Positions 35,005-44,317 of a stretch of 64,000 bases of DNA are shown here, piece by piece. Numbering within the stretch: position 1 is the stretch's first letter; every line of letters starts with the position of its first letter. The stretch is taken from positions 186,001 to 250,000 of the forward strand of contig JADJRH010000011.1 of the NCBI GenBank assembly GCA_016712345.1. Direction: 5' to 3'. Below the pieces are notes generated by a model. It was not told the DNA's origin. It searched no databases and saw only the letters and a list, made by a program, of their open reading frames with translations. This stretch comes from Polyangiaceae bacterium (GTDB taxonomy: Bacteria; Myxococcota_A; Polyangia; Polyangiales; Polyangiaceae). The position numbers were made by a program, and so were the translations under genes.

Positions 35005-36225
35005 TCAAATCACTGTCCACGGGGGGGCGTGAACAGGGTAGATTCCACCCGAGCCCGACGTTTTACAGATTTCTACCGCGGCGAGTGCGCGCCACGCTTG
35101 GTTACCACTTTTCTGACAGGTAGAAAGCCAGGTTGAATCCATGGGCTTTCCCCCCAGAAATCGCTGCCCAGAAGGGAAAGAACCTTTCACTTTTTCCCAG
35201 TGAGCACTCACTTGATCAAGGAGAGGGTAGGGTAGATCCACCAGCGGGTCGTGGGCGAGCCGCCGTGCCACCGCTTCCGTCGGCTCTACCGTGCCGGGCC
35301 GGTGGGCGATGGGCGAATCAAGCGCCGCACCGGTGATTGTTGTGTACACAAAAAGAGCGTAGCGGGCGACATCACCCGGGCCGTTCATGAGCGGTAGAAC
35401 CCAGGGAATATGTGCCGGATCGCCGTGTGCCGCCGCACCTCGCAACGCCGCGAAAATGGTGTCGGGCGAACCTGACAACGCTTGTAATCGGCTTGCCGTC
35501 TCATCGTTTGAATCGCACCGCGCCGCGAGATCACAATACGCGACGCTCGTACTTGAGTTGTCCTTAACGAGATCCCACAACGCGCCGGTGAGAGCCGTTT
35601 CACCGAAGAGAACTGCTGTGTACACAGCCCAACTCCGCGCTGTTCCTTCGTCCGAATTCACCGCATTTTTAAGGTCATTCAAAAGGTCACGTCTTCCAAG
35701 TTGACCTGCGGCACGAAACGCCGCCGCACGCAATCCTTCATTGGGCGAGCGCGCTGCCGCTTGAAGTTTGGGCCCCGGATCCCGGCGCACAGCCCCAAAC
35801 GTTCGAATTGCCAAACGGTGCAATTCAGGTGGGCAGGCATCGGCGGACAAGTCGGAGAGTGTTTCGGCGCGTCTCTGAGGTGTCAGCCATGCGAGGGCGG
35901 CCACCGCTGCGCGCTGCGCCGCTTCATCTCGATGCGAAAGGTGGATCAGTTTCGCTGTGTTCATCGCATCGCCGATTTCAGCGGCGACGTGCAGAGCCGT
36001 GAAAAGCTCGGGATCCCGACCTCTCGCAAGAGCTTGCTCGGCCTTTTCAAATCCATGTTTGCCGCCGAGCACAAGCCCTTCCAAGTTGGCTTGCAAACGC
36101 CGGTCTACTTCCGTGAGAGACACGGGATCGAACAGCGGCGAACGGCATGCACGCTCGCGGCGTTCCCATAAAAAAGCGGCTTCATCGGCGTGGCGTTCAA
36201 GGATGTGAAGGAGAACTCGGGCCAT
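35005..36225 (-). CDS. TIGR02270-type HEAT-repeat T6SS-associated protein
   Basis: A 406-aa helical protein. The N-terminus (VLLHILERHADEAAFLWERRERA, then DRRLQANLEGLVLGG) and the HEAT-like middle (AALAWLTPQRRAETLSDL, LQAAARSPNEGLRAAAFRAAGQLG) match the TIGR02270 family found in T6SS islands. The biochemical role is unknown. I chose ATG 36225 because the family homology begins there; the open frame continues upstream without protein character. It faces away from the DUF6484 gene, so the T6SS genes here lie in at least two transcription units. Confidence 0.8.
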   Translation of the reverse strand: MARVLLHILERHADEAAFLWERRERACRSPLFDPVSLTEVDRRLQANLEGLVLGGKHGFEKAEQALARGRDPELFTALHVAAEIGDAMNTAKLIHLSHRDEAAQRAAVAALAWLTPQRRAETLSDLSADACPPELHRLAIRTFGAVRRDPGPKLQAAARSPNEGLRAAAFRAAGQLGRRDLLNDLKNAVNSDEGTARSWAVYTAVLFGETALTGALWDLVKDNSSTSVAYCDLAARCDSNDETASRLQALSGSPDTIFAALRGAAAHGDPAHIPWVLPLMNGPGDVARYALFVYTTITGAALDSPIAHRPGTVEPTEAVARRLAHDPLVDLPYPLLDQVSAHWEKVKGSFPSGQRFLGGKPMDSTWLSTCQKSGNQAWRALAAVEICKTSGSGGIYPVHAPPWTVI

Positions 36226-36321
36226 GGTGACTCGCTCGGCGCGCATTGTCGTTGTCCGGCGCCCCCATGTCGAGACAATCTCCATCTCGACCCAACTCAT
36301 TCAAACCGGTAGGCTGCGCGT

Positions 36322-36879
36322 ATGAGTGCCGCGGATCAAGATGGTAAGGCCAATGCGGAACAGGCTCCCGAAACAACGGACGAGAATGCCGGCGAGAATC
36401 ACGCGGACAACGTACGTTCACTCCTCGAACTGTTGCTCTCCAACGACGCCGCTTCACCGCCGCCGCTCGCAAGTCGAATTGAGGGGATCGTTCTCGGTCG
36501 AGTTGCAAGCGTTGAAGGTGCCGGTGATGCGCACGTGACTTTTCCCGGCGCACCCGAAGAAGGGTTTGCAGCGCGGTCTATGACGCCGCTCACAGCCGAA
36601 GACGCGGGTCGTGAAGTGGCGCTCATGTTTGAAGCGGGTGATCCGCGCCGCCCTTTGATCATGGGCAAAATGGTTTCACCGCTCAAAGCTTCTGAAACTG
36701 AGGCGGTGGCCGATGGAAGGCGCGTGGAGATCACCGCTGAAGAAGAAATCGTTCTTCGCTGCGGCGAATCGAGCATCACACTCACGCGCGCCGGCAAAGT
36801 GATCATCCGCGGGTCGTACGTTTTGTCGCGATCATCCGGGGTGAATCGGATCACCGGTGGAGCCGTGGAGATCAATTAA
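36322..36879 (+). CDS. DUF6484 T6SS-associated protein
   Basis: A 185-aa protein. After an acidic, disordered N-terminus it has the DUF6484 core: IEGIVLGRVASVEG, HVTFPG, ALMFEAGDPRRPLIMGKMVSP. It ends with a short beta-helix-like stretch (EITAEEEIVLRCGESSITLTRAGKVIIRG), similar to the end of VgrG/gp5 spikes. A structural role at the spike is inferred. It lies between the HEAT-type gene (divergent) and the second DUF2169 gene (convergent). Confidence 0.8.
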   Translation: MSAADQDGKANAEQAPETTDENAGENHADNVRSLLELLLSNDAASPPPLASRIEGIVLGRVASVEGAGDAHVTFPGAPEEGFAARSMTPLTAEDAGREVALMFEAGDPRRPLIMGKMVSPLKASETEAVADGRRVEITAEEEIVLRCGESSITLTRAGKVIIRGSYVLSRSSGVNRITGGAVEIN

Positions 36880-36902
36880 AGCTGCGTGCGTGAAGTACCG
36901 AA

Positions 36903-39700
36903 TCAATCTTCAGCGCGCACTTGATCGATCGCTGCGCGCACCTGCTTTCCGAGCCACATGTCTCTCACCATTTTTCGAATCCACACGCGATGGATGTGAG
37001 GCCAGGCTCGATCCGGTAGGCCGAGCGCCGTGATCACCTTCGCCACGTCGCTTCGCTCAGCGGCTTCCGCGAGGCGCGCGTAGTCGTGGAGAACAATCGG
37101 TCCGCGGGCCTTTTCGAGCGCGCCCACGTACGCGTCGTCGTATTTGTCCATTGACTTTTTCGACCTCGACCCGCCTCTTCGCGAATGCGATCGAGCCAAT
37201 GTTCGTGCACCTTTTGCCATGAACCGGCATCGAGTTTTTCGGAGGTGAAGATCTCGTCGAGATCTTCCTCACCATGCTCGACTCGCGCCGCGATCGCACC
37301 GCAACGCTCGGGCGGGTAGTCGTCGACTGAGACAGTTGGTTCGGGCTCCGGTGCCGGCCGTTCCGTGTCGGGAGGTGAATCGTGCTCTTGGGTAGACTTT
37401 TCTACCGCGAGAAACGGCGGAGTCACCGGAGAGGGAGTGTATTCAAGGCCGGATGAAGTTCTACCCAGGGCAACGGGGCGATTGTATTCTGACGAGCCGC
37501 CAAGCGGGATAACAAGCCCCCCGCCGGTGGAATCTGCGGGAGTTGAAGGTGTGCTGAAAGGCTGAACAAGAGCGGGTTCAACACTGGGAGCAACCGAGAC
37601 AAACGCCGGGGGTGGTGTGTATTCTGCCGCGGGACTGGCAACCACTGCGGGTGGGACAGGTGCGTATTCAGCCACCGATGGAATGGGGGGCGGCGTTGGG
37701 TCCACCGCGGGCACGGCGCCCGATTGCGCGAAGGGTAGACCGGCCGCCGTGTCTACCTGCGCGCGCTCTGACTGGGTAGACGCCGCGGGTGCTGAGGGAG
37801 CAAACGGTAGGAGCGCAGCCGCATGAATCTGACCGGGCGCCAGCGTCATCGCCCCAACGCGCTGTCGGGGGCCGGGAACGGCGGCCGGTGCTTTGTCCAC
37901 AGGCGCCTGTGCTGCGGTGGGTAAACTGGGTAGGCCACCTGTGGGGGTGTGGGTAGGCGCCCCGGGTAGAGACGCCACAGAGGGGTTTCCGCCCGACGGC
38001 GTGATTGCGGGGATCCCCCCGGGCGGCGTTGAAGTGGACGGCGCCTGAGACCGCCCGATTGCGGGGATACCGCCCGGAGGGGTATGCCCAAAGGGAAGGT
38101 GCGAGCCGGTACCTGACAACGCCCTCACCGACTCGGCGCCGACAGCCGGTAGAGTGGCCGCTCCCACACGCCGTCTCGGGCCCGTTTCATTGGGAGGGGG
38201 AGAAGGTTCTGCCGTGGAAGGTTTGGCTGCCGGCGGCGCTCCCTGGCCAAACGGTAAGACCGGAGACTGAACCTGATTGGGGGCAATTGTCGCCTTCACA
38301 TCGGCCGGTGGGGCAGCCCGGAAACCGCCTGTTTGAGACGGTGGGGCGGGGGGGATTGCCGGCGCGCGAAAACCTCCTGTTTGAGAGAGGGAAGGTGAAG
38401 GTGATGCGGCGGGATCGGGCGACGGGGCGGGGCGGAAACCTCCTGTTTGCGACAGGGAAGGTGAAGGTGATGCTGCGGGATCGGGCGATGGGGCGGCGCG
38501 GAAGCCTCCTGTTTGAGCGAGGGATGGCGACGGCGTTGAAGGGGTGGGAGCGGCCGGGTTGGTGGCTCCCATGGTCCCAGCGGCGGACGGCGCGCGAACG
38601 TTTGAAGTTGGGACGATGGTGGCTTTCAGGTTTGCGAGCGATCCGCTTTCGGGGCGGCCCGCCTGCGGGGGGATTGCCGGATTTGTACCCGCAGCGTTGA
38701 CGGTGGAGATGTTGGGATTCCACCCCGGCGCCTGGGTGGGTAGGTTGGGTGTTGCCACCACGATGCGCACAGGTCTGTCAGGCCGTTCAAGCAGCAGGTG
38801 CGCGCGCCAAACCAGCGACGCGAGGCCCCGATCTGTATCTATCACCAACGTGTCACACCGCAGTTGAACAGCCTGGGGTCCGCCGCCCATGTCGGCGGTG
38901 ACAACCGGGGTTACCGCTGCCAGTCGAGTAGAAAGTTGAGGCGCCCGCGGGTGCAGGTATTCAAGGTACAAAACGTCGTCGCCGAAGGGATTGGACCGTT
39001 GCTGGTCAGACGGTGCGGCATTGAAATAGGCGAGGTCAATTTCAGGCAGCGGCCGATCGTTCCAGCGCTTTGGATCCCAGCCCGAAGCGTGCCTATACAG
39101 ACACATGGCGCGGCTTGGCCACAAAGGAGCGATCGGTGCGAAACAGACGGGGTGAACGACGTCGTTTCTACCCGTCAGGTTAAACCCGGCCGGGTAGAAG
39201 TTGGGTGCTGTGATTCTGCCAAAAAAGTCGGCGGTTGCGCCCTCCCCGATGCGTACGCCCGCGGGATTGGAAGTGTCGGGACCGCCGGCGGCTCGGTCCC
39301 AGGAAAGAGCCACTCGCGAAAAAGGGGTTGGATCGCTCCGGCGCCCGTCCAAACAAAAATCCCGATCGCCCACAACTTGAATTGTCTTGTCGATCTCTCC
39401 GACCGAGACGCGCGCATTCAGCGATGTGACCTGCCTGCCCTCTGGAGCGTACACATGGCCGATGATCATCACTTCAGGTCGTTTTTTGAAAGGCACCAGA
39501 TCGGTTGCCGCCGTGATTCCACCCGCGGGGCCACCGTACACGTCGGCGGCGACAATGGGCTCCTGCGCAACGGCGAGTGGTGAAAGGTTGGGCCGCAGCT
39601 CAAACGTGGCCTTGCAAACCACCGTGAAAGCGAATCCACCCTGACCATGCCGCCAAACGACTTTGTCCGCGGCGAGTGCACACTGAGTGATGAGTTCCAC
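36903..39700 (-). CDS. Large DUF2169 protein with Pro-rich linker (frameshift or slippery site near 37156-37160)
   Basis: The N-terminal about 320 residues are DUF2169 (KATFELRPNLSPLAVAQEPI, NARVSVGEIDKTIQVVGDR, AYFNAAPSDQQRSNPFGDD, DTLVIDTDRGLASLVWRA). A very long Pro/Ala/Ser-rich linker (about 330-790) contains near-identical SLSQTGGFR units. The C-terminal helical domain starts with SWQKVHEHWLDRIREEAGRG and continues, in the -1 frame, with MDKYDDAYVGALEKARGPI and RVWIRKMVRDMWLGKQVRAA. The join is at an A5 run (minus strand, 37160-37156) in the context CGA AAA AGT. One extra A, or a -1 ribosome slip on AAA, gives a continuous protein of about 930 aa. A T6SS adaptor role is inferred from DUF2169. 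Confidence 0.75.
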
Positions 39701-39751
39701 CCGAAAGACCTCTCGATGGACAAGTGATGATATCAGCCGACAGTTTACAAA

Positions 39752-42226
39752 CTACCCGGTGAATGTCTCCATCTTCTTATCGCCAGCGTCAAGTCGCGTC
39801 AGGATCGGCCGGGCATTCTCCAGCGACTTTTCGAAAAGGTGCGGTGCGTTGGGATCTGCAAACGTTAGCACATAATCGTCGGGGGACAGGGCGCGCGCGA
39901 GGCGGGCCGCAAACGTTTCACGAAGCACCCGCACATACGCCTCCACGTCGTAGTCGCGAGAATCCGGCGCCGATTCAATGTGTACACTCAGATCGTCGTC
40001 GTCCGGTTCCGGCAACAGACCGGCCCTGCCACCGGCGGCACGGTACACACGGACTTTGTCACCCACCGTCCAGTGTGTACGCCCATTTTGGAGGAGGGCC
40101 TCGTACGGCAGCTCCCGCCTTTGTCCTCGAACGGCCGCATATTTCGACGAACTTTTGGTGAGGCGCACAAGAATTGCCACTTGCTCGGTGGGTAGTTCAC
40201 GGCGGCGCAACTTGTCGATCGTTTCACAGTACACTTTGCGAACACCCATCACGTTGTCGCGGAGAAGGTGTGAAAGCGCCCGTTTCAGAAACTCTTCACC
40301 GAAGGGTTCGGCTCGGCTTGATCGAAATGCTACCCCCCGGAGTTTCACGTCGGGGCAACAATCTTCCGAGCCGGAATCGGCCACCTTGCCATAGGGAAGG
40401 AGCGCGTAGTTTTTTGGTTCATGCGACAACATGGCGGCAAAACGGCCGTCAAACTCCAAGTGTACTTTGTCGGGCAATAGAGCGGCCACTTCGCTCACAA
40501 CACGGCGCTCATCGCCGACGGTCCAGTGTTGGGGCACCGAGAAGTACACACCGTCGGTGTCGGCTTCAAGAAGTGTGGCGCCCCGTTTTTTAAGCTCGGA
40601 ACACAAAAAATCGAGCAACTCTCGCCCGCGTCGTGTCACTTCGTTGGCGGCGTGTACGTCGGCGAAACGAGTCAGCCCCACAGCACCGAGATACCCGTAC
40701 GCCGAGTTGACAACCAGCTTCATCGCCGCTGAAAGGGCTTCTTCGGCGTGCCTTTCAGGGCTCCCGGCGGGTAGAGTGCGCGCCCTCGCTTTAGCGGCGA
40801 GCCGCCTTTCTACCAGTGTGTCGACCAGGGTGAGGAGCACGCCCAACCGATCACGCGATGGGGAGATTTGATATTGGCGCATGAGCGATGGGTAGAGGCT
40901 TGCCACGTCGGCCTTGACAATCCGATGGGCCACGCCGCTCGCAAAAAGGTAAAGTGCCGCCCCTGTATGAGACGTTCCGTCTCCGGGTTCGTGGGCGGGG
41001 AGCGCGGCACCTTCCCTCAGGTATGCTCGGACGATCATTGGGTCGATCACCCCGGTCGCCGGCCCCGCATCCGCCAGCCGCTCATACCGGCGCGGGGCCA
41101 TTGTTGCGAGTGCAAACGCGGACCCTCCCAAAATGCGGGCGAGGGCAGCGGATTCTACGACGTCGTCTTTGGCATATCGCCGCACCCGTTCTGGATGGGT
41201 AAGATAGGTAGAATGGATCTTACCACCGGGGATATACTCCCGGTCTTGAGAGGCAAGCCCCAAATGTTTCGCCACGGCTTTGAGCCCGTGTCCGGGTAGA
41301 TCTCGCGCCGAAAAATCATGCCTCAACACAGCGTCAAGGGTGTCAATCAACTCGCGGCCCGGCATGGTAAACCGCGTTTTTGCGCCGCGTTCCACCTGGT
41401 TTTCTTGTCCCATTCTACCAGCGCCGCGCGCGGCCGGGCGCGTTCTGAGTTCTACATTGTCGAGACGACCGAGGCACAGTCTCACGCCGAGGTGTTTTGC
41501 TCGGCGAGCAAGGAATGGAAGGTCAAAGCCGTGGAGATTGGGGTTTTCGATCACATCGGGATCCGTCTCGTGTACCAGCGCAGCGAAGCGCATTATCAAT
41601 TCCGCTTCGGCCCGGTTTTCTGTGGCGCCCGCCGAACGGTTGACTTCAAGCGTGAGTGCGTCACCGTCCGGTGTTCGAACAGCGATTAGAAAAATCCGAT
41701 CGACATCCGGGTTTAACCCCGTTGTCTCCAGGTCAAAATCAAGTCTGAGGAGATTGTCAAACGTCAGGTTGCGAAAGTAATTTCTGCCCGTGACTGTCAG
41801 ATATTGCTCTTCCGGTGGAAGCGACAAAACATGCTCGTTTCCAAGCTCCCGGAGGTTTTTTAACCCCCGTCCCAACCGCCGGCTCGCACCTTCTAAAACG
41901 GCGGCGGCGAGAAACATCCCGTCATCCGCGCGAACACAAAAGCGGAGTTCTCCCGGACCATCCAACTCTTTGTAGGTGACAATTCCCCGGGTATGACCGG
42001 CTTTTTCAGGCTGGAGTTTTGCGCCCAGGTGGCGCAGGTCAGCGAGTGAAGAAAGCAGAACCCATGGTCTGAATTGTTCTGTTTCACACACCAAGCGGAG
42101 TGGTTCACCACTTTCCGACGAAATGCGTCTCCACACAACGGCGCGACCGTTGGGTGTGGCCCACACAGAAACAATGCCCGGCGTTGGATCCCACCCATGG
42201 AGCCATTCACCGTGCGCCGACTTCAC
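39752..42226 (-). CDS. Family B DNA polymerase
   Basis: An 824-aa PolB-type enzyme. The 3'-5' exonuclease domain shows LDFDLETTG (ExoI, about residue 162), HGFDLPFLARRA (ExoII region) and YAKDDVVE (ExoIII). The polymerase domain shows motif A KADVASLYPSLM, motif B KLVVNSAYGYLG and motif C EADTDGVYF with both metal Asp. Length is close to bacterial Pol II (DinA). Role in damage-tolerant or repair synthesis is inferred. The start is GTG at 42226. It lies just upstream of the large DUF2169 gene on the same strand, but a functional link is doubtful. Confidence 0.9.
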   Translation of the reverse strand: MKSAHGEWLHGWDPTPGIVSVWATPNGRAVVWRRISSESGEPLRLVCETEQFRPWVLLSSLADLRHLGAKLQPEKAGHTRGIVTYKELDGPGELRFCVRADDGMFLAAAVLEGASRRLGRGLKNLRELGNEHVLSLPPEEQYLTVTGRNYFRNLTFDNLLRLDFDLETTGLNPDVDRIFLIAVRTPDGDALTLEVNRSAGATENRAEAELIMRFAALVHETDPDVIENPNLHGFDLPFLARRAKHLGVRLCLGRLDNVELRTRPAARGAGRMGQENQVERGAKTRFTMPGRELIDTLDAVLRHDFSARDLPGHGLKAVAKHLGLASQDREYIPGGKIHSTYLTHPERVRRYAKDDVVESAALARILGGSAFALATMAPRRYERLADAGPATGVIDPMIVRAYLREGAALPAHEPGDGTSHTGAALYLFASGVAHRIVKADVASLYPSLMRQYQISPSRDRLGVLLTLVDTLVERRLAAKARARTLPAGSPERHAEEALSAAMKLVVNSAYGYLGAVGLTRFADVHAANEVTRRGRELLDFLCSELKKRGATLLEADTDGVYFSVPQHWTVGDERRVVSEVAALLPDKVHLEFDGRFAAMLSHEPKNYALLPYGKVADSGSEDCCPDVKLRGVAFRSSRAEPFGEEFLKRALSHLLRDNVMGVRKVYCETIDKLRRRELPTEQVAILVRLTKSSSKYAAVRGQRRELPYEALLQNGRTHWTVGDKVRVYRAAGGRAGLLPEPDDDDLSVHIESAPDSRDYDVEAYVRVLRETFAARLARALSPDDYVLTFADPNAPHLFEKSLENARPILTRLDAGDKKMETFTG

Positions 42227-42338
42227 CGTCGATCCTTACCACGGTTTTTTTGAAGCGTTTGCGACAATGTTGAATCGGCGCGTCACAAAGTTTTTTTCGG
42301 CTCTCTACGAAACATCGGTTGTATCAAACGAGGTTGAC

Positions 42339-43706
42339 ATGATGAAAAATCGCTTGGCTCTAGGCGTGGGTGGACTCCTCGCGGCGGCTGCGCTTTTGAG
42401 CGCGCCCGAGTCTTCGGCTTGCGGCGGCTGTTTCTCGGCGCAGACCGAAAACACACAGGTCAGTGGTCATCGGATGATTTTGTCGATTTCCCAGCAGGAA
42501 ACGACGCTGTGGGATCAGATTGTGTACACAGGCGAGCCCGAGAGTTTTGCATGGGTATTACCCATTGCGGATCAGGTAGACTTGGGCCTCTCTTCCGACG
42601 TTTTATTTCAGGCGCTCGATGTCACTACGGGGGTGGTCATTCGCTCGCCGCCGCTTTGTCCAAATACCTGTTTGTCCAACGGCGGTTATTCGCTCAACGC
42701 CGACGTGGCTGGCGGCGAGGGCGTTGTTGAAAGTGTGGAAGTATTAAAGCAGGAAACGGTGGGCCCTTACGAAACGGTTCAACTCTCGTCGAGTGACCCT
42801 TTGGCCCTTAAAAACTGGCTGAGCAACCACGGCTACAACGTGCCCGCCGATGTGGAGCCCGTGATTGATCACTACGTGTCAACCGGATTTAACTTTTTGG
42901 CGCTCAAACTTGTGCCCGGGGCCGGAGTGAGCGCCATGCGACCTGTGCGAATTACGTTTCCAGGGGCGGTCACCATGTTGCCCTTGAAAATGATCGCGGC
43001 CGGAACCGGGCAGGTGACACCGCTCAAATTGTGGGTTTTTGGGGAGGGTAGATACGAACCAACCAACTTTCCCTCTTCCCAAATTACCGAGGATGACCTG
43101 GTATGGAATTGGGATGAAGGGGCGAGCAATTATACCACGTTTAGAAAAGAGAAATTTAACGAGTCGGGAGGGTTTTTGTGGCTTACAGATGCGGCCTGGC
43201 CGTTCGCTCAATTTTTTCTGCACGACTTTTTGGACACACCCGATGGACTTGCCAGCTACGCCGACGCCGACGGCACAAATGCGGAAGAAAATCGTCAGGC
43301 AGATATGGATGCGCTTTTCAAACTGGAGCCTTCCAACTATCCCGTTGTTACCGCTTTATCCACTGAGCTTTCGCGCAAAGCTCTTTCCAATGATCTGCAG
43401 TTGGGAGCGTCCGCAAACCAAGATTGGGTAGACAATGTGTTGGTGGTGACCGAAGAGGTTGGAACCAAACCTCCCGCTTCGCCTCCGTGCCCGCCCGACC
43501 CATGTGCTCCCATTTCCAGTCTCGAATCGGATCTGAAACTCTCGGGTTTGGATGTGAACACCGACTCCGTTTTTGGTGGAGGGGTCAGTTGTGGCATCGC
43601 AACCGAAAAAACGGTGAACCCGGTCTGGATCGGGGCACTTTTGGGGCTCGCAGCGTTGGGTGGTTTGCGTTTCCGTCGCCGTTCAAAAAACAATCACCGT
43701 TTATAA
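42339..43706 (+). CDS. DUF2330 exported protein with C-terminal hydrophobic/Arg tail
   Basis: A 455-aa exported protein. The signal peptide runs to about residue 27 (LALGVGGLLAAAALLSAPESSA), followed by CGGCFSAQTENTQVSGHRM, the hallmark start of DUF2330, and SFAWVLPI. The C-terminus is a hydrophobic helix followed by basic residues (IGALLGLAALGGLRFRRRSK), resembling MYXO-CTERM or other sorting tails. Start at 42339 chosen for its AGG-containing upstream site and the signal peptide; the open frame extends to 42123 without protein character. It overlaps the convergent acetyltransferase gene by six bases. Confidence 0.82.
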   Translation: MMKNRLALGVGGLLAAAALLSAPESSACGGCFSAQTENTQVSGHRMILSISQQETTLWDQIVYTGEPESFAWVLPIADQVDLGLSSDVLFQALDVTTGVVIRSPPLCPNTCLSNGGYSLNADVAGGEGVVESVEVLKQETVGPYETVQLSSSDPLALKNWLSNHGYNVPADVEPVIDHYVSTGFNFLALKLVPGAGVSAMRPVRITFPGAVTMLPLKMIAAGTGQVTPLKLWVFGEGRYEPTNFPSSQITEDDLVWNWDEGASNYTTFRKEKFNESGGFLWLTDAAWPFAQFFLHDFLDTPDGLASYADADGTNAEENRQADMDALFKLEPSNYPVVTALSTELSRKALSNDLQLGASANQDWVDNVLVVTEEVGTKPPASPPCPPDPCAPISSLESDLKLSGLDVNTDSVFGGGVSCGIATEKTVNPVWIGALLGLAALGGLRFRRRSKNNHRL

Positions 43707-44288
43707 GGTGAGGCGCAAAACAGGGTAAGGTTCAAACGAGTTGACCTCCACAAACCCGTTTTTTTCAAACGCGCCGATGGGCCCTGTCCACAGTTCGTCG
43801 TCGCGAACAGGCTCTTTGGGGCGGCGTGGAAAGGCCTCAATTGCCGTGGCGCCCCGCGATCGAGCGACCGAAATTCCCCCGTTTACAAGAAGCGTGGAAA
43901 GTCCACGTTTCTTGTGCTCGGGGTGAATGAGAAAACAACCGATTGTATAAATACCTTTCCGGTCACCCTCAAAGCAGGGTAGATTCTTGTAGAGTCGGCG
44001 ATCGTAGGCTTTTCTCATTGCCTCTGCCGGGGCAAGCTTCATCCATCCCACCACCGCGTTTGACAACTGCTCCACCGCAACCACCCCACCGGCTTCCGGC
44101 GAGTTTGACTGGAGAGCCGCGGCCAGCTCGGCCTCGTTTTGAGCGGTTTGATTGGCGCACTTGTCGAGCCAGTCGTTGTTGGTACCCGTGAAGTGCCAAA
44201 AGCGACAAAAACAGGGGGACTCTGCCGCTTTGAAAAGCGCGATCAACCCATCTTTGTGAACGGGTGCGGCGGCTGCAACTTGATACAT
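43701..44288 (-). CDS. GNAT family N-acetyltransferase
   Basis: A 195-aa GNAT-fold protein. Motif A is GCFLIHPEHKKRGLSTLLVNGGI, with the acetyl-CoA pyrophosphate-binding RGLSTL turn near residue 134. Before it lies WMKLAPAEAMRKAYDRRLY, and after it GAFEKNGFVEVN, the usual end of the fold. The N-terminal CFCRFWHFTGTNNDW stretch is Cys- and Trp-rich. Substrate unknown. Convergent with the DUF2330 gene; gatA lies 30 bases upstream on the same strand. Confidence 0.8.
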   Translation of the reverse strand: MYQVAAAAPVHKDGLIALFKAAESPCFCRFWHFTGTNNDWLDKCANQTAQNEAELAAALQSNSPEAGGVVAVEQLSNAVVGWMKLAPAEAMRKAYDRRLYKNLPCFEGDRKGIYTIGCFLIHPEHKKRGLSTLLVNGGISVARSRGATAIEAFPRRPKEPVRDDELWTGPIGAFEKNGFVEVNSFEPYPVLRLTL

Positions 44289-44317
44289 GGGTGAGGTATA
44301 AATGGGACAATTGGAGG

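Noticed and set aside
16101..39700. Complete T6SS locus
   Set aside because: Only spike, adaptor, effector and accessory genes are present; no sheath, baseplate, membrane-complex or ClpV genes were seen.
42123..42338. Upstream extension of the DUF2330 frame
   Set aside because: It covers the divergent polymerase start and would put the signal peptide inside the protein; ATG 42339 gives a proper signal peptide.
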